From the NCBI RefSeq assembly GCF_920984665.1, contig NZ_CAKLBP010000002.1:1-64000 (forward strand): DNA of 64,000 nt, given 5' to 3'. The position numbers and the translations under genes are program-made. Of the stretch, positions 45,796-53,601 are shown in pieces. The notes beneath the pieces are model-generated. The model saw only the letters and a program-made list of their open reading frames with translations, did no database searches and was not told where the DNA came from. The first letter of the stretch is position 1, and each line of letters begins with the position of its first letter. The DNA comes from Pedobacter sp. Leaf170. Lineage in GTDB: Bacteria; Bacteroidota; Bacteroidia; Sphingobacteriales; Sphingobacteriaceae.

Positions 45796-46632
45796 ATGAA
45801 AATCAAATACCTGTTCTTTGCCCTAATTATATTGTTTTTAAGTTCTTGTTCATCAAGAAAATTTAGCAAAAACAATAAACAGATTGAAAAAGCTGCAAAT
45901 AAGGCGAACAATAACACCTATAAAAGCTATAACACATTAAGTTATATTGATGAATTTAAGGCCGTGGCTATCGAAGAAATGAATGCCTACGGTATTCCCG
46001 CAAGTATAACATTGGCGCAAGGTATTCTCGAATCGGGCAGTGGTAACAGCGATTTGGCAAAGTATGCAAATAACCATTTTGGCATTAAATGTACATCCGA
46101 TTGGAAAGGGAAAAATTATTTCAGAGATGACGACCAAAAAAACGATTGTTTTAGAGTTTACAAAGATGCCCACGAATCTTTTAAAGACCATTCAGAATTT
46201 TTAAAACGCAAGCGCTACAGTGCATTATTCCAATTAGATAAAAACGACTATAAAAGCTGGGCATTAGGTTTAAAACAAGCAGGTTATGCAACAAACCCAA
46301 AATATCCTGATTTACTGATTAACACCATTGAAAAATATCAACTGTATCAATACGACCAATCGGAAACGGAGAAACAAAAAATTGCAAGAGAAGATCGGGT
46401 TTTCTCAGAAATAAATGAAAACATCCCGTTGGAAAAGAAGAAATTTACACCTGTAGAAATGCCGCCACCTGGTGCAAAACCTATTGTAGCCGATGGAACT
46501 TACACCGTTGTTAAAGGCGATACACTTTATAACATAGCCAAAAGGTTTAACCTAAGCGTAGAAGATTTAAAAACTTTAAACAATATCACTACAGATGGCA
46601 TTAAACTTGGACAAGTATTGAAGGTTAAATAA
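45796..46632 (+). CDS. Glucosaminidase-LysM lipoprotein
   Basis: A 278-residue paralogue of the preceding enzyme. The signal peptide ends in lipobox LSSC followed by SSRKFSKN, so it is anchored in a membrane. The glucosaminidase domain (about 50-200) has IPASITLAQGILESGSGNS with the probable catalytic glutamate, NNHFGIKC and YKSWALGLKQAGYATNPKYP. A proline-containing linker precedes a C-terminal LysM (YTVVKGDTLYNIAKRFNLSVEDLK...IKLGQVLKVK). The pair probably cleaves peptidoglycan during growth or division, one enzyme soluble in the periplasm and one anchored. Confidence 0.93.
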   Translation: MKIKYLFFALIILFLSSCSSRKFSKNNKQIEKAANKANNNTYKSYNTLSYIDEFKAVAIEEMNAYGIPASITLAQGILESGSGNSDLAKYANNHFGIKCTSDWKGKNYFRDDDQKNDCFRVYKDAHESFKDHSEFLKRKRYSALFQLDKNDYKSWALGLKQAGYATNPKYPDLLINTIEKYQLYQYDQSETEKQKIAREDRVFSEINENIPLEKKKFTPVEMPPPGAKPIVADGTYTVVKGDTLYNIAKRFNLSVEDLKTLNNITTDGIKLGQVLKVK

Positions 46633-46680
46633 TGTTAATCGGCCAATAACTGTCTGCTTTAATTGTAGTTTTGTTTTTCA

Positions 46681-47433
46681 ATGAGATTTTTAATTGCCTT
46701 AGTTTTTTTTATTAGCCTTTCGGCGATGCTCTTTGCACAAACTAAACCTGTGCAGGGTGTGGTTATTGATAAAGAAACCAAACAAAGGCTCGCTAAAGTT
46801 TATATTTACAATACGCGTAGCGGCGATGGTTTGTACAATACCACCAAAGGAGAATTTAGCACATTCGCCATTCCGGGAGATACATTAGTTGCAGCACTTG
46901 GTGGTTATGGTGTAGATACTGTAATTTTTAAAGGTCAATCTGCGGCTTATTTCCAATTAAAGCCATTAGGTATTCGATTAAGAGATGTATTAATTCAGCA
47001 GAAAAGGTTAACACCGCAACAGCAATACGAAAAATCGGTTAAAGAATTTCGATATGCCACACAAAGGGGCAGCAGCAAAGATTTGCTGAATTTTGGTAAC
47101 GGGGGAGTTGGTTTAGGTATAGATGCCATTTATAATTTACTAAGCAGACAAGGGAAAAACGCCCGACATTTACAAAAAATATTAGAAAAAGATTATCGCG
47201 AGGATTTGATTGATTATCGGTTCACTGCAAATCTTGTTCAGCAAATTCTGGGTATTAAAGAGCCAGAAATAACCGATTTTATGCAGCAATACCGTCCAAC
47301 ATACCAGTTTGTTTTGGAGGCTACGGATTACTCTTTTAACATGTTTGTTAGAAATGCTTATAAAAGTTACAGGGCAAATCCACAAGCGTTAAGATTACCA
47401 CAATTGCCACAATTAACTATTGATAAGCTTTGA
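46681..47433 (+). CDS. Secreted carboxypeptidase-regulatory-like domain protein
   Basis: A 250-residue exported protein. After the signal peptide (cleavage after LFA), residues about 24-100 form a regulatory-like beta-sandwich (VQGVVIDKETKQRLAKVYIYNTRSGDG...). The rest is helical and charged (LTPQQQYEKSVKEFRYA, LLSRQGKNARHLQKIL), with no catalytic motif. Proteins of this layout are widespread in Bacteroidota, often as partners of outer-membrane systems, but have no known role. Its TGA stop overlaps the TTG start of the next small gene, so the two are translationally linked. Confidence 0.82.
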   Translation: MRFLIALVFFISLSAMLFAQTKPVQGVVIDKETKQRLAKVYIYNTRSGDGLYNTTKGEFSTFAIPGDTLVAALGGYGVDTVIFKGQSAAYFQLKPLGIRLRDVLIQQKRLTPQQQYEKSVKEFRYATQRGSSKDLLNFGNGGVGLGIDAIYNLLSRQGKNARHLQKILEKDYREDLIDYRFTANLVQQILGIKEPEITDFMQQYRPTYQFVLEATDYSFNMFVRNAYKSYRANPQALRLPQLPQLTIDKL

Positions 47434-47771
47434 GAGCGCCAGTTTTAGTTTTTAAAAAATTGCCGGCTAATGGAATGGCTGTTTTTCCATTCATTTTAGT
47501 AAAGCAAAAAATGGATAAGAAAAATCCGCTCTTAATTAATCACGAAAAAATCCACCTCAGGCAGCAGCTCGAATTATTAATTTTACCATTCTACATCATC
47601 TATTTAGCCAATTATTTAATTAATCTGCTGGTTTACAAACAACACCATCTGGCCTATATGAAAATTGTTTTCGAGCAGGAAGCTTATGATAATGAAAAGG
47701 ATTTGGCCTACCTTAAAAACAATAATTGGTTCGGGTGGATTAAATATGTTAAGGCCTTAAAACTACCCTAA
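47430..47771 (+). CDS. Mini HEXXH putative membrane metallopeptidase-like protein
   Basis: A 113-residue protein of unknown function. HEKIH at 38-42 matches the zinc-peptidase HEXXH signature, a hydrophobic segment spans about 49-68, and FEQEAYDNE follows at 81-89, where E84 could be the third zinc ligand (an HEXXH...E gluzincin-like layout). This resembles the core of M48/M56-type membrane peptidases in a very short form. The start is a TTG overlapping the stop of the upstream gene (TTGA), with no better ATG before the conserved part. Proteolytic activity is inferred from the motif only. Confidence 0.65.
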   Translation: MRAPVLVFKKLPANGMAVFPFILVKQKMDKKNPLLINHEKIHLRQQLELLILPFYIIYLANYLINLLVYKQHHLAYMKIVFEQEAYDNEKDLAYLKNNNWFGWIKYVKALKLP

Positions 47772-47866
47772 AACTTTGTAAATATGTTGTAGTTAAAGGC
47801 TTTAATTTATCATATTGATAGTAAAACCTTTTAATGTGTAATAAATTTTCTTTTTCTTTGTAGGCA

Positions 47867-48871
47867 ATGAAGAATTATTTAGCCGTCATAGTCATCTTTT
47901 TAAGCCTTGGTTTTACGAAGTTACACGCTCAGGAAGTTGATACCATTCCTATCGACACTAAAGATTTGAACATTAAGTTAAAGCGAAGTCCGTTACCAAG
48001 CAGGCTTTTGCCACTATCTTTCGAACCGGTTAAACTTCGCCCGGCAGTTGTAAACGCAAAAGTTAATTACTGGAAAACCAAAACATCAATAGGCATTAAT
48101 GTAAACCAGGCACAGTTTAGTAATAACTGGAAAGGTGGTGGTGTTAATTCGATTGCAGTTGGTGGCTTACTAAACTGGAAAGCTGAATACAGCAAAAACA
48201 GTTATAGCTATGTTAGTGAGGTAATTTTGCAATACGGGAAGATTAAAAACAAAGACCAGCTGCAAAAGAAAACTAACGACAGGATTTTCTGGGATAACAA
48301 AGCTTCGTTTCAATTATCAAAAAACTGGTATTTCTTCGGTTCATTAAACTTTGAGTCTCAGTTTGATAACGGCTATTCTTATGCAAATGTAAATGGTACA
48401 GAAGTAGCCACTTTAATCTCAAAATTTATGGGGCCGGGTTATTTAACTGAATCTATAGGTTTTGAATACAAGCCAAACAAATATTTTTCGACCCGTTTTG
48501 GTACAGGAACCGCCCGCCAAACCTTTGTTTTAGATAAGAATTTAGCTAATGGCGATATAAAGAAAAATTACGGTGTGCCAATTGGCAAAACTTTCAGAAA
48601 TGAATTGGCTTTTCAGGTGGTAAGTGCGTTTGACAAGGATATTTTCACAAATACAAACTTGAAAGCCAGGTACGCCATGTTAATTCCGTATGAAAATTTT
48701 AGATTTTCGAGAATTGACCACCGCTTGGATATTGCTCTTACGGCAAAAATTAACCGTTTTATGAATACAAGTTTAACCGGTATTGGTTTGTTTGATAGAG
48801 ATACCGGAACGGATAACATTCAAGGTAGCCAAACTTTAGCTTTAGGTTTCGTATTTGTATTTCCGAGATAG
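47867..48871 (+). CDS. DUF3078 outer-membrane beta-barrel protein
   Basis: A 334-residue exported protein. The signal peptide (cleavage after LHA) is followed by a proline-rich stretch and the DUF3078 body, with WKTKTSIGINVNQAQFSNNWKGGGVNSIAVGGLLNWKAEY as the signature (alternating beta strands, SNNWKGGG turn). The C terminus FVFVFPR resembles an outer-membrane strand ending. Function is unknown; it is probably an outer-membrane barrel of Bacteroidota. No strong terminator follows, but an inverted repeat lies 75 bp downstream. Confidence 0.88.
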   Translation: MKNYLAVIVIFLSLGFTKLHAQEVDTIPIDTKDLNIKLKRSPLPSRLLPLSFEPVKLRPAVVNAKVNYWKTKTSIGINVNQAQFSNNWKGGGVNSIAVGGLLNWKAEYSKNSYSYVSEVILQYGKIKNKDQLQKKTNDRIFWDNKASFQLSKNWYFFGSLNFESQFDNGYSYANVNGTEVATLISKFMGPGYLTESIGFEYKPNKYFSTRFGTGTARQTFVLDKNLANGDIKKNYGVPIGKTFRNELAFQVVSAFDKDIFTNTNLKARYAMLIPYENFRFSRIDHRLDIALTAKINRFMNTSLTGIGLFDRDTGTDNIQGSQTLALGFVFVFPR

Positions 48872-48945
48872 TTTTGCTGTTGCAGGCGCTGCCTTTTGTT
48901 AATAAACCTGATTAAACGGAAATCCTTTTTGTTTTCCCTGGCACG

Positions 48946-48994
48946 CTGAGCTTGTCGAAGCGTTTTTGCTAGAAGTTTCCATCGACAAGCTCAG
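48946..48994. repeat. Interspersed inverted repeat (TGAGCTTGTCGA type)
   Basis: CTGAGCTTGTCGA (48946-48958) and its perfect complement (48982-48994) flank 23 bases. CATCCTGAGCTTGTCGA-like palindromes are frequent intergenic repeats in many bacteria. About 50 bases further (49042-49066) a minus-strand ATGGCGGTCTTCAGTCCTGC matches another repeat at 53399. Confidence 0.7.
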
Positions 48995-49086
48995 GATGAC
49001 AGGTGTGAGTAGCACTAACAATAACAAAAAGATTGCAGTGAAAGCAGGACTGAAGACCGCCATTGCCCCATACCAAACATTTTCAG

Positions 49087-51510
49087 TTAAATTTTCTTGT
49101 GCTTTTTCTTTAAATCAAGATAATCTACAAAATACAAAACCTTAACCGATAAGCTATTATTTTGCGGGGCTGATAAAATTCCGCTCAAATTGCGGTTATA
49201 TCTTTCCATATAATAGGTTTGATAAGTTTCTGCTGCATCTTTATACGATAAGGTTAACGTACTGCCCGGCGCAAATTGCCAGGTATAAATTAAATCGATA
49301 TTGAAAACGTTATAATTTCTATCGGTTTCGGTGGGGTTTGTGCCCTGGTAATCCGTTAAATTTCCATCAGGTTTCAACAAATAAAATTCTTTATTTCGGC
49401 GGTCGCTCCAATAATGACGAAGCACAACCGCAACACCCATTAAATTTGTGAAAGTGTATTTAGCATCGAAAGAATTTTCTACCGTTCGGCGATCGTATTT
49501 TGAAAAAATAGATTGAGCACCTTGCATGGTTGCCCAGTTTACATAATTATAGCTGGGATTAAAGTATAAATCTAAACCAAAAGCTACCTTATCATTTAAT
49601 CTGTAATTTTGGAATAAATAATAATGATAAGATTTTCCTTTAAACAATTGCTGCTCTCTAAAACGGATATTCCCGCCAAAATTATAGGCTTTTGCACGAT
49701 TGGGATTTATAAACAAACCTACTTGATAGCTTTCCGGAGCCTTGTAAACCTGTCCGTTTCTGGCTTCGTAAAAATCGTTTCCTTTTGCGTTATAATTGGC
49801 ATTAACCTCGGCCGACCATAAGTTTTTAAAACGAACATAAGAACCGGTTTCTATTTCGAGGTTTTGGTAATCTCCTGGATTTACCCTTCTGGAATAAGAT
49901 AGATTGAACCAACTTTGCCATTCGTTATACCATTTGCTCGGTTTGAAAATATTGTAACCAAAGCCAATTCGCTGGTCTAAAAAGTTGTTATTGGTAAAGA
50001 AGCCCATATCTGATGGGTCGAATTTATTATCGGCGTAAACCTGGTTGTAACTCCAGGTAAAATTTCCGCTTTGCTTGCCAAAACGCAATATATAGCTGTA
50101 ACCGGTACTTGTTTCTTCGCCTCTTAAATAGCTCATTTTACCACCACCATTAACAAAATATTTATTGCTTTTATTATTAAGATTAAAAAGCAGGGCCGAA
50201 ACGTTCGCATCGTAAGCACTTCCTTGTCTTAAAACATTGGTATTTATAAACGTAGCCGAGCTATTGTTTTTTAAAGATTGGTCGAAAACGAGGATATTGT
50301 AATTGGTTAATGGCTGGGTTTCTACTTCACGCAGGTTGCCGTTTGCGTCTTCCACTTCAGTTTGCATGCTATTGGTTATGGCATTAAAAATACCAACGCC
50401 TAAGCCTTTTGCCGTTCTACCAGAAATTTTTGTTGCATTTAGCACCTTAGCCTCTGTTTGGTCTTTGATAATTTTATCGCCTGCGCCAATTTCGCTGTAA
50501 TTATAATAGGAAGGAATTGAGCCAATGCGTTTCGAATAAAATAAATCGCCTTTGTTAAACAGTTCTGTTCCTTCGGTAAAAAACTGACGGTTTTCGTTAA
50601 ATTTTACCTCAAACGGGGTAAGGTTTAATATTCGGTTATCAGATTGCACCTGACCAAAATCGGGCACTAAAGTCATATCTAAAGTAAAGCTATTATTAAT
50701 GCCGTATTTAACATCCATACCACCGTTAAACCTTGCTGTAGTGTTTTTAACACCGGGTAAATTTGCCGGATAATGGTTAACATAGGCCGAAAGATATGGA
50801 GAAAACGATAATCTTAAAGGTGCTTTAATGTTTGCAATTCCGGTCCATAAACCTTCCTGATTGATAAACCCATTAACTTTTGGGTCTACAAAGTTCCAAA
50901 AGGTTTGTGTATTGCTACGCTGTGTTCTGCGGCTAAAATTTAAGCCCCAATTCTGGATATCTTTACTAGAAAAGCGCAAGGCAGAATAAGGAATTTTCAT
51001 TTCACATGTCCAGCCTTTATCATCAAGTTTTACGGCGCTTTCCCAAACTGCATTCCAATTTGGATCTTCATCGCCAACCTGCGAATATTTAGCATCAAAC
51101 TGAACACCTGCAGCCGTAACAAAAAAACCATTACCATTCATTTTATCGTAAAATGGGTCGACAATTATGGAAATAAAATCTGCGTTACCAATGTTATCAC
51201 GAGAAACCAACTCATGCGATACGCTATCAGCAGCATCATACATACGGGCGTATACGTAAATCGCCACATCATCATACAAAACCTTCATTTCTGTTCGTCT
51301 ATCTTGCTTTTCAACTCTTCCGGGTACAGGTCTTAATTCGAAAAAATCTGTTGCAATTGGCACATTCACCCAGCAAGCATCGTCTAAAACGCCATCAATT
51401 TTAGGCGTTTCTGCTGTTCTTACCGCTTTAAGTTCTCTTTGTTTAGATGGATCTTGGGCAAAAATAAGGCTCACAGAAAGTGCGAATAACAGCGTAAAAT
51501 AGAATTTCAT
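49087..51510 (-). CDS. DUF5916 protein with CBM9-like N-terminal domain
   Basis: An 807-residue exported protein. The signal peptide (MKFYFTLLFALSVSLIFA) is followed by a carbohydrate-binding family 9-like domain (about 28-215; PKIDGVLDDACW, EMKVLYDDVAIYVYARMYD, WTCEMKIPYSALRF). The remaining ~590 residues, beta-rich with aromatic belts (FSRRTQRSNTQTFWNFVDP, DFGQVQSDNRILNLTPFE), match DUF5916 and look like an outer-membrane barrel. The start at 51510 gives the signal peptide; the open frame runs 51 bases further upstream. Members are common in Bacteroidota; ligand unknown. The last residues are a lysine-rich tail. Confidence 0.9.
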   Translation of the reverse strand: MKFYFTLLFALSVSLIFAQDPSKQRELKAVRTAETPKIDGVLDDACWVNVPIATDFFELRPVPGRVEKQDRRTEMKVLYDDVAIYVYARMYDAADSVSHELVSRDNIGNADFISIIVDPFYDKMNGNGFFVTAAGVQFDAKYSQVGDEDPNWNAVWESAVKLDDKGWTCEMKIPYSALRFSSKDIQNWGLNFSRRTQRSNTQTFWNFVDPKVNGFINQEGLWTGIANIKAPLRLSFSPYLSAYVNHYPANLPGVKNTTARFNGGMDVKYGINNSFTLDMTLVPDFGQVQSDNRILNLTPFEVKFNENRQFFTEGTELFNKGDLFYSKRIGSIPSYYNYSEIGAGDKIIKDQTEAKVLNATKISGRTAKGLGVGIFNAITNSMQTEVEDANGNLREVETQPLTNYNILVFDQSLKNNSSATFINTNVLRQGSAYDANVSALLFNLNNKSNKYFVNGGGKMSYLRGEETSTGYSYILRFGKQSGNFTWSYNQVYADNKFDPSDMGFFTNNNFLDQRIGFGYNIFKPSKWYNEWQSWFNLSYSRRVNPGDYQNLEIETGSYVRFKNLWSAEVNANYNAKGNDFYEARNGQVYKAPESYQVGLFINPNRAKAYNFGGNIRFREQQLFKGKSYHYYLFQNYRLNDKVAFGLDLYFNPSYNYVNWATMQGAQSIFSKYDRRTVENSFDAKYTFTNLMGVAVVLRHYWSDRRNKEFYLLKPDGNLTDYQGTNPTETDRNYNVFNIDLIYTWQFAPGSTLTLSYKDAAETYQTYYMERYNRNLSGILSAPQNNSLSVKVLYFVDYLDLKKKHKKI

Positions 51511-51639
51511 AAGTTTGGTTTGGTAGCCATAAGACTCACAAACTTTACAAATGTTGCACAATAAATTATTAATTTAATGCCAAATGCTTCTGCAACACCA
51601 CGGGCTGCCTTTTTTGAACGCTTTGCAACAAGCACTTGT

Positions 51640-51750
51640 GCCTAAACCCAACAGCAACGGAAATACTTTTGATTAAACCTAAAAGGTTGAAAAACCTTAT
51701 AGGTTTGAAAAAGATTGTAGTGTATGGCGGGGCTACTGCCTGCCAAATGA
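51640..51750. repeat. Degenerate interspersed repeat, copy A
   Basis: The stretch CCTAAACCCAACAGCAACGG (from about 51640), the near-palindrome AACCTAAAAGGTT / AACCTTATAGGTT (51677-51708), then TGGCGGGGCTACTGCCTGCC. The TAAACCC-ACA and GGCGGGRCTRMTGMCTGCC parts recur in the same order at 62304-62370. Confidence 0.5.
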
Positions 51751-51841
51751 GCTGAACGGCAATTTTCAAAAAAGGATTAAAACGCATTGTAAATAATTCA
51801 TTTTTGACTTTGGTTAGCAAAGATTTACAACCAAAAATTGA

Positions 51842-51849
51842 TACATTTG
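51842..51849 (+). promoter_or_regulatory. Possible -7 box for ffh
   Basis: TACATTTG fits TAnnTTTG and lies 58 bases before the ffh ATG. No TTTG is found at the proper distance. Confidence 0.35.
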
Positions 51850-51907
51850 CGTTTCATTAAAATCATTGGCTTTTTGCTTTGGCAACAAGCTTTTAGCTTA
51901 TATAAAG

Positions 51908-53248
51908 ATGTTTGATAATTTACAGGACAAGCTAGACAGAGCGTTTAAAGTATTAAAAGGACAAGGCAGCATTACGGAGATTAACGTGGCGGAAACCATG
52001 AAAGAGATTCGTAAAGCATTATTGGATGCCGACGTTAACTATAAAACTGCCAAATCTTTTACAGATGAGGTTAGGCAAAAAGCATTAGGGCAAAACGTAT
52101 TAACGGCGGTTTCTCCGGGCCAATTGCTAACTAAAATAATGAACGATGAACTTGCTGCCTTAATGGGTGGTGAAGTTACTGAGTTAGAAACGAAAGCAAA
52201 CCCAACCATTATTTTAATTGCAGGTTTAAACGGTGCGGGTAAAACTACTTTTGCCGGTAAACTGGCTTTGCATTTAAAAGGCAAGGGTAAAAAACCTTTA
52301 TTGGTTGCTGGTGATATGTATCGCCCTGCGGCGGTAGACCAATTAGAGGTTTTAGGAACTTCGGTTGGGGTTTCTGTTTATGCAAACCGCGATTCTAAAG
52401 ACCCGGTTGGCATTGCGTTAGAAGGTATTGAGCATGGTAAACAAAACGGAAATAACGTAATTATTATCGATACTGCCGGTCGTTTAGCGATTGATGAATC
52501 TTTAATGAACGAGATTTCGGAAGTTAAAGCCAAAACACAACCACACGAAATTTTATTCGTAGTGGATTCGATGACCGGACAGGATGCAGTAAATACTGCA
52601 AAAGTATTTAACGATAGATTAGATTTTACCGGTGTTGTTTTAACCAAATTAGATGGCGATACCCGCGGTGGTGCTGCCCTTTCTATTAAATCGGTTGTTA
52701 ATAAACCGATTAAATTTATAGGTACCGGCGAGAAAATGGAAGCACTTGATGTTTTCTATCCAGACCGTATGGCATCGCGTATTTTAGGTATGGGTGATGT
52801 GGTTTCGCTTGTTGAACGTGCTCAAATGCAGTTTGATGAAAAGGAAGCTGCAGAATTACAGAAGAAAATCCGCAAGAATAAATTCGATTTCAACGATTTC
52901 TATAACCAGATTCAACAGATTAAGAAGATGGGTAACATGAAAGATTTGATGGGTATGATTCCAGGTGTTGGCAAAATGATGAAAAATGTTGACATTCAGG
53001 ATGATGCTTTTAAATCTATCGAGGCGATTATTAACTCGATGACTCCATTTGAAAAGGAAAATCCGGATGCGATTCAACAAAGTCGACGTTTACGCATTGC
53101 AAAAGGTTCTGGTAGCAAGGTTGAAGAGGTTACTAAGTTAATTAAGCAGTTTGAAGATATGCGTAAAATGATGAAGCAATTTTCGAACCCGGCAGCCGCA
53201 GCAGCAATGATGAAAGGTATGCCGAAAATGCCAATGGGCAGAAGGTAG
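51908..53248 (+). CDS. ffh: Signal recognition particle protein Ffh
   Basis: A 446-residue GTPase that, with 4.5S RNA, brings ribosomes making membrane proteins to FtsY. The N domain is residues 1-90. The G domain contains GLNGAGKTT (106-114), DTAGR (188-192) and TKLDGDTRGG (246-255). The methionine-rich M domain (about 325-440) has KKMGNMKDLMGMIPGVGKMM and the RNA-binding SRRLRIAKGSG. The start at 51908 (MFDNLQDKLD) is standard; 14 upstream in-frame codons are not conserved-looking. A terminator lies at 53335-53365. Confidence 0.98.
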   Translation: MFDNLQDKLDRAFKVLKGQGSITEINVAETMKEIRKALLDADVNYKTAKSFTDEVRQKALGQNVLTAVSPGQLLTKIMNDELAALMGGEVTELETKANPTIILIAGLNGAGKTTFAGKLALHLKGKGKKPLLVAGDMYRPAAVDQLEVLGTSVGVSVYANRDSKDPVGIALEGIEHGKQNGNNVIIIDTAGRLAIDESLMNEISEVKAKTQPHEILFVVDSMTGQDAVNTAKVFNDRLDFTGVVLTKLDGDTRGGAALSIKSVVNKPIKFIGTGEKMEALDVFYPDRMASRILGMGDVVSLVERAQMQFDEKEAAELQKKIRKNKFDFNDFYNQIQQIKKMGNMKDLMGMIPGVGKMMKNVDIQDDAFKSIEAIINSMTPFEKENPDAIQQSRRLRIAKGSGSKVEEVTKLIKQFEDMRKMMKQFSNPAAAAAMMKGMPKMPMGRR

Positions 53249-53265
53249 ATGTTCAAGAGTAGAAA

Positions 53266-53314
53266 GTTAAAAGTGAAAAGTTGAAAGTGAAAAGTTGAAA
53301 GTGAAAAGTTAAAA
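53266..53314. repeat. Three-unit 14-bp tandem repeat
   Basis: GTTRAAAGTGAAAA is repeated three times (53266, 53280, 53294), followed by a partial GTTAAAAT. It lies between the ffh stop and its terminator. Slippage-prone microsatellite; no function seen. Confidence 0.85.
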
Positions 53315-53334
53315 TAGCTTGAAGCAAATATTTA

Positions 53335-53365
53335 AATCCCGATCAGAAATGATTGGGATTTTTTT
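53335..53365 (+). terminator. Terminator of ffh
   Basis: Stem AATCCCGATCA/TGATTGGGATT (one G-U) with GAAA loop, followed by seven T. Confidence 0.88.
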
Positions 53366-53395
53366 ATTGAATTGGAAATGAACGGTTTCCTTCTA

Positions 53396-53457
53396 TGGCG
53401 GTTTGCAGCCCCGCTTTCCCTACTCCCGATGAAAAATCGGGATTCGTGCAATCGGGT
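53396..53457. repeat. Interspersed repeat fragment
   Basis: TATGGCGGTTTGCAGCCCCG is a close match (four differences in 24) to the minus strand at 49042-49066. It continues into a small hairpin TCCCGAT-GAAAA-ATCGGGA (53424-53442) without a T tail. Confidence 0.55.
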
Positions 53458-53510
53458 TTAGCAACAAAGTTAGTTTAAACATAAAAATTAAAAACTAAAG
53501 CTTTGTGTTC

Positions 53511-53541
53511 TTTGTGGCTTTGCGGTTAAATGCTATCTTAG
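53511..53541 (+). promoter_or_regulatory. Probable promoter of the YifB-family gene
   Basis: TTTG (53511-53514), exactly 19 bases, then TATCTTAG (53534-53541), 60 bases before the ATG. The -33 element lies in a CTTTGTGTTCTTTGTGGCTTTG direct-repeat stretch. Confidence 0.5.
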
Positions 53542-53601
53542 TCATTCTCAATTTATTCGTCCCCGAATAACGCTACATCCCGAAAATTTTACTCAAAATT
53601 A

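Larger units (their letters stand above)
51511..51907. other. Divergent intergenic region with repeat remnants
   Basis: The region lies between the leftward DUF5916 gene and rightward ffh. It contains a degenerate interspersed repeat (about 51600-51750) and a -7-like box near ffh. An open frame at 51569-51820 on the minus strand runs through the repeat and is not a credible gene. Confidence 0.6.

Noticed and set aside
51569-51820. 83-codon minus-strand frame upstream of ffh
   Set aside because: It runs through interspersed repeat words and the gap between divergent genes, without protein-like features.
53424-53442. Hairpin TCCCGAT-GAAAA-ATCGGGA as a terminator
   Set aside because: It lacks a T tail and lies within an interspersed repeat; the real ffh terminator is at 53335-53365.
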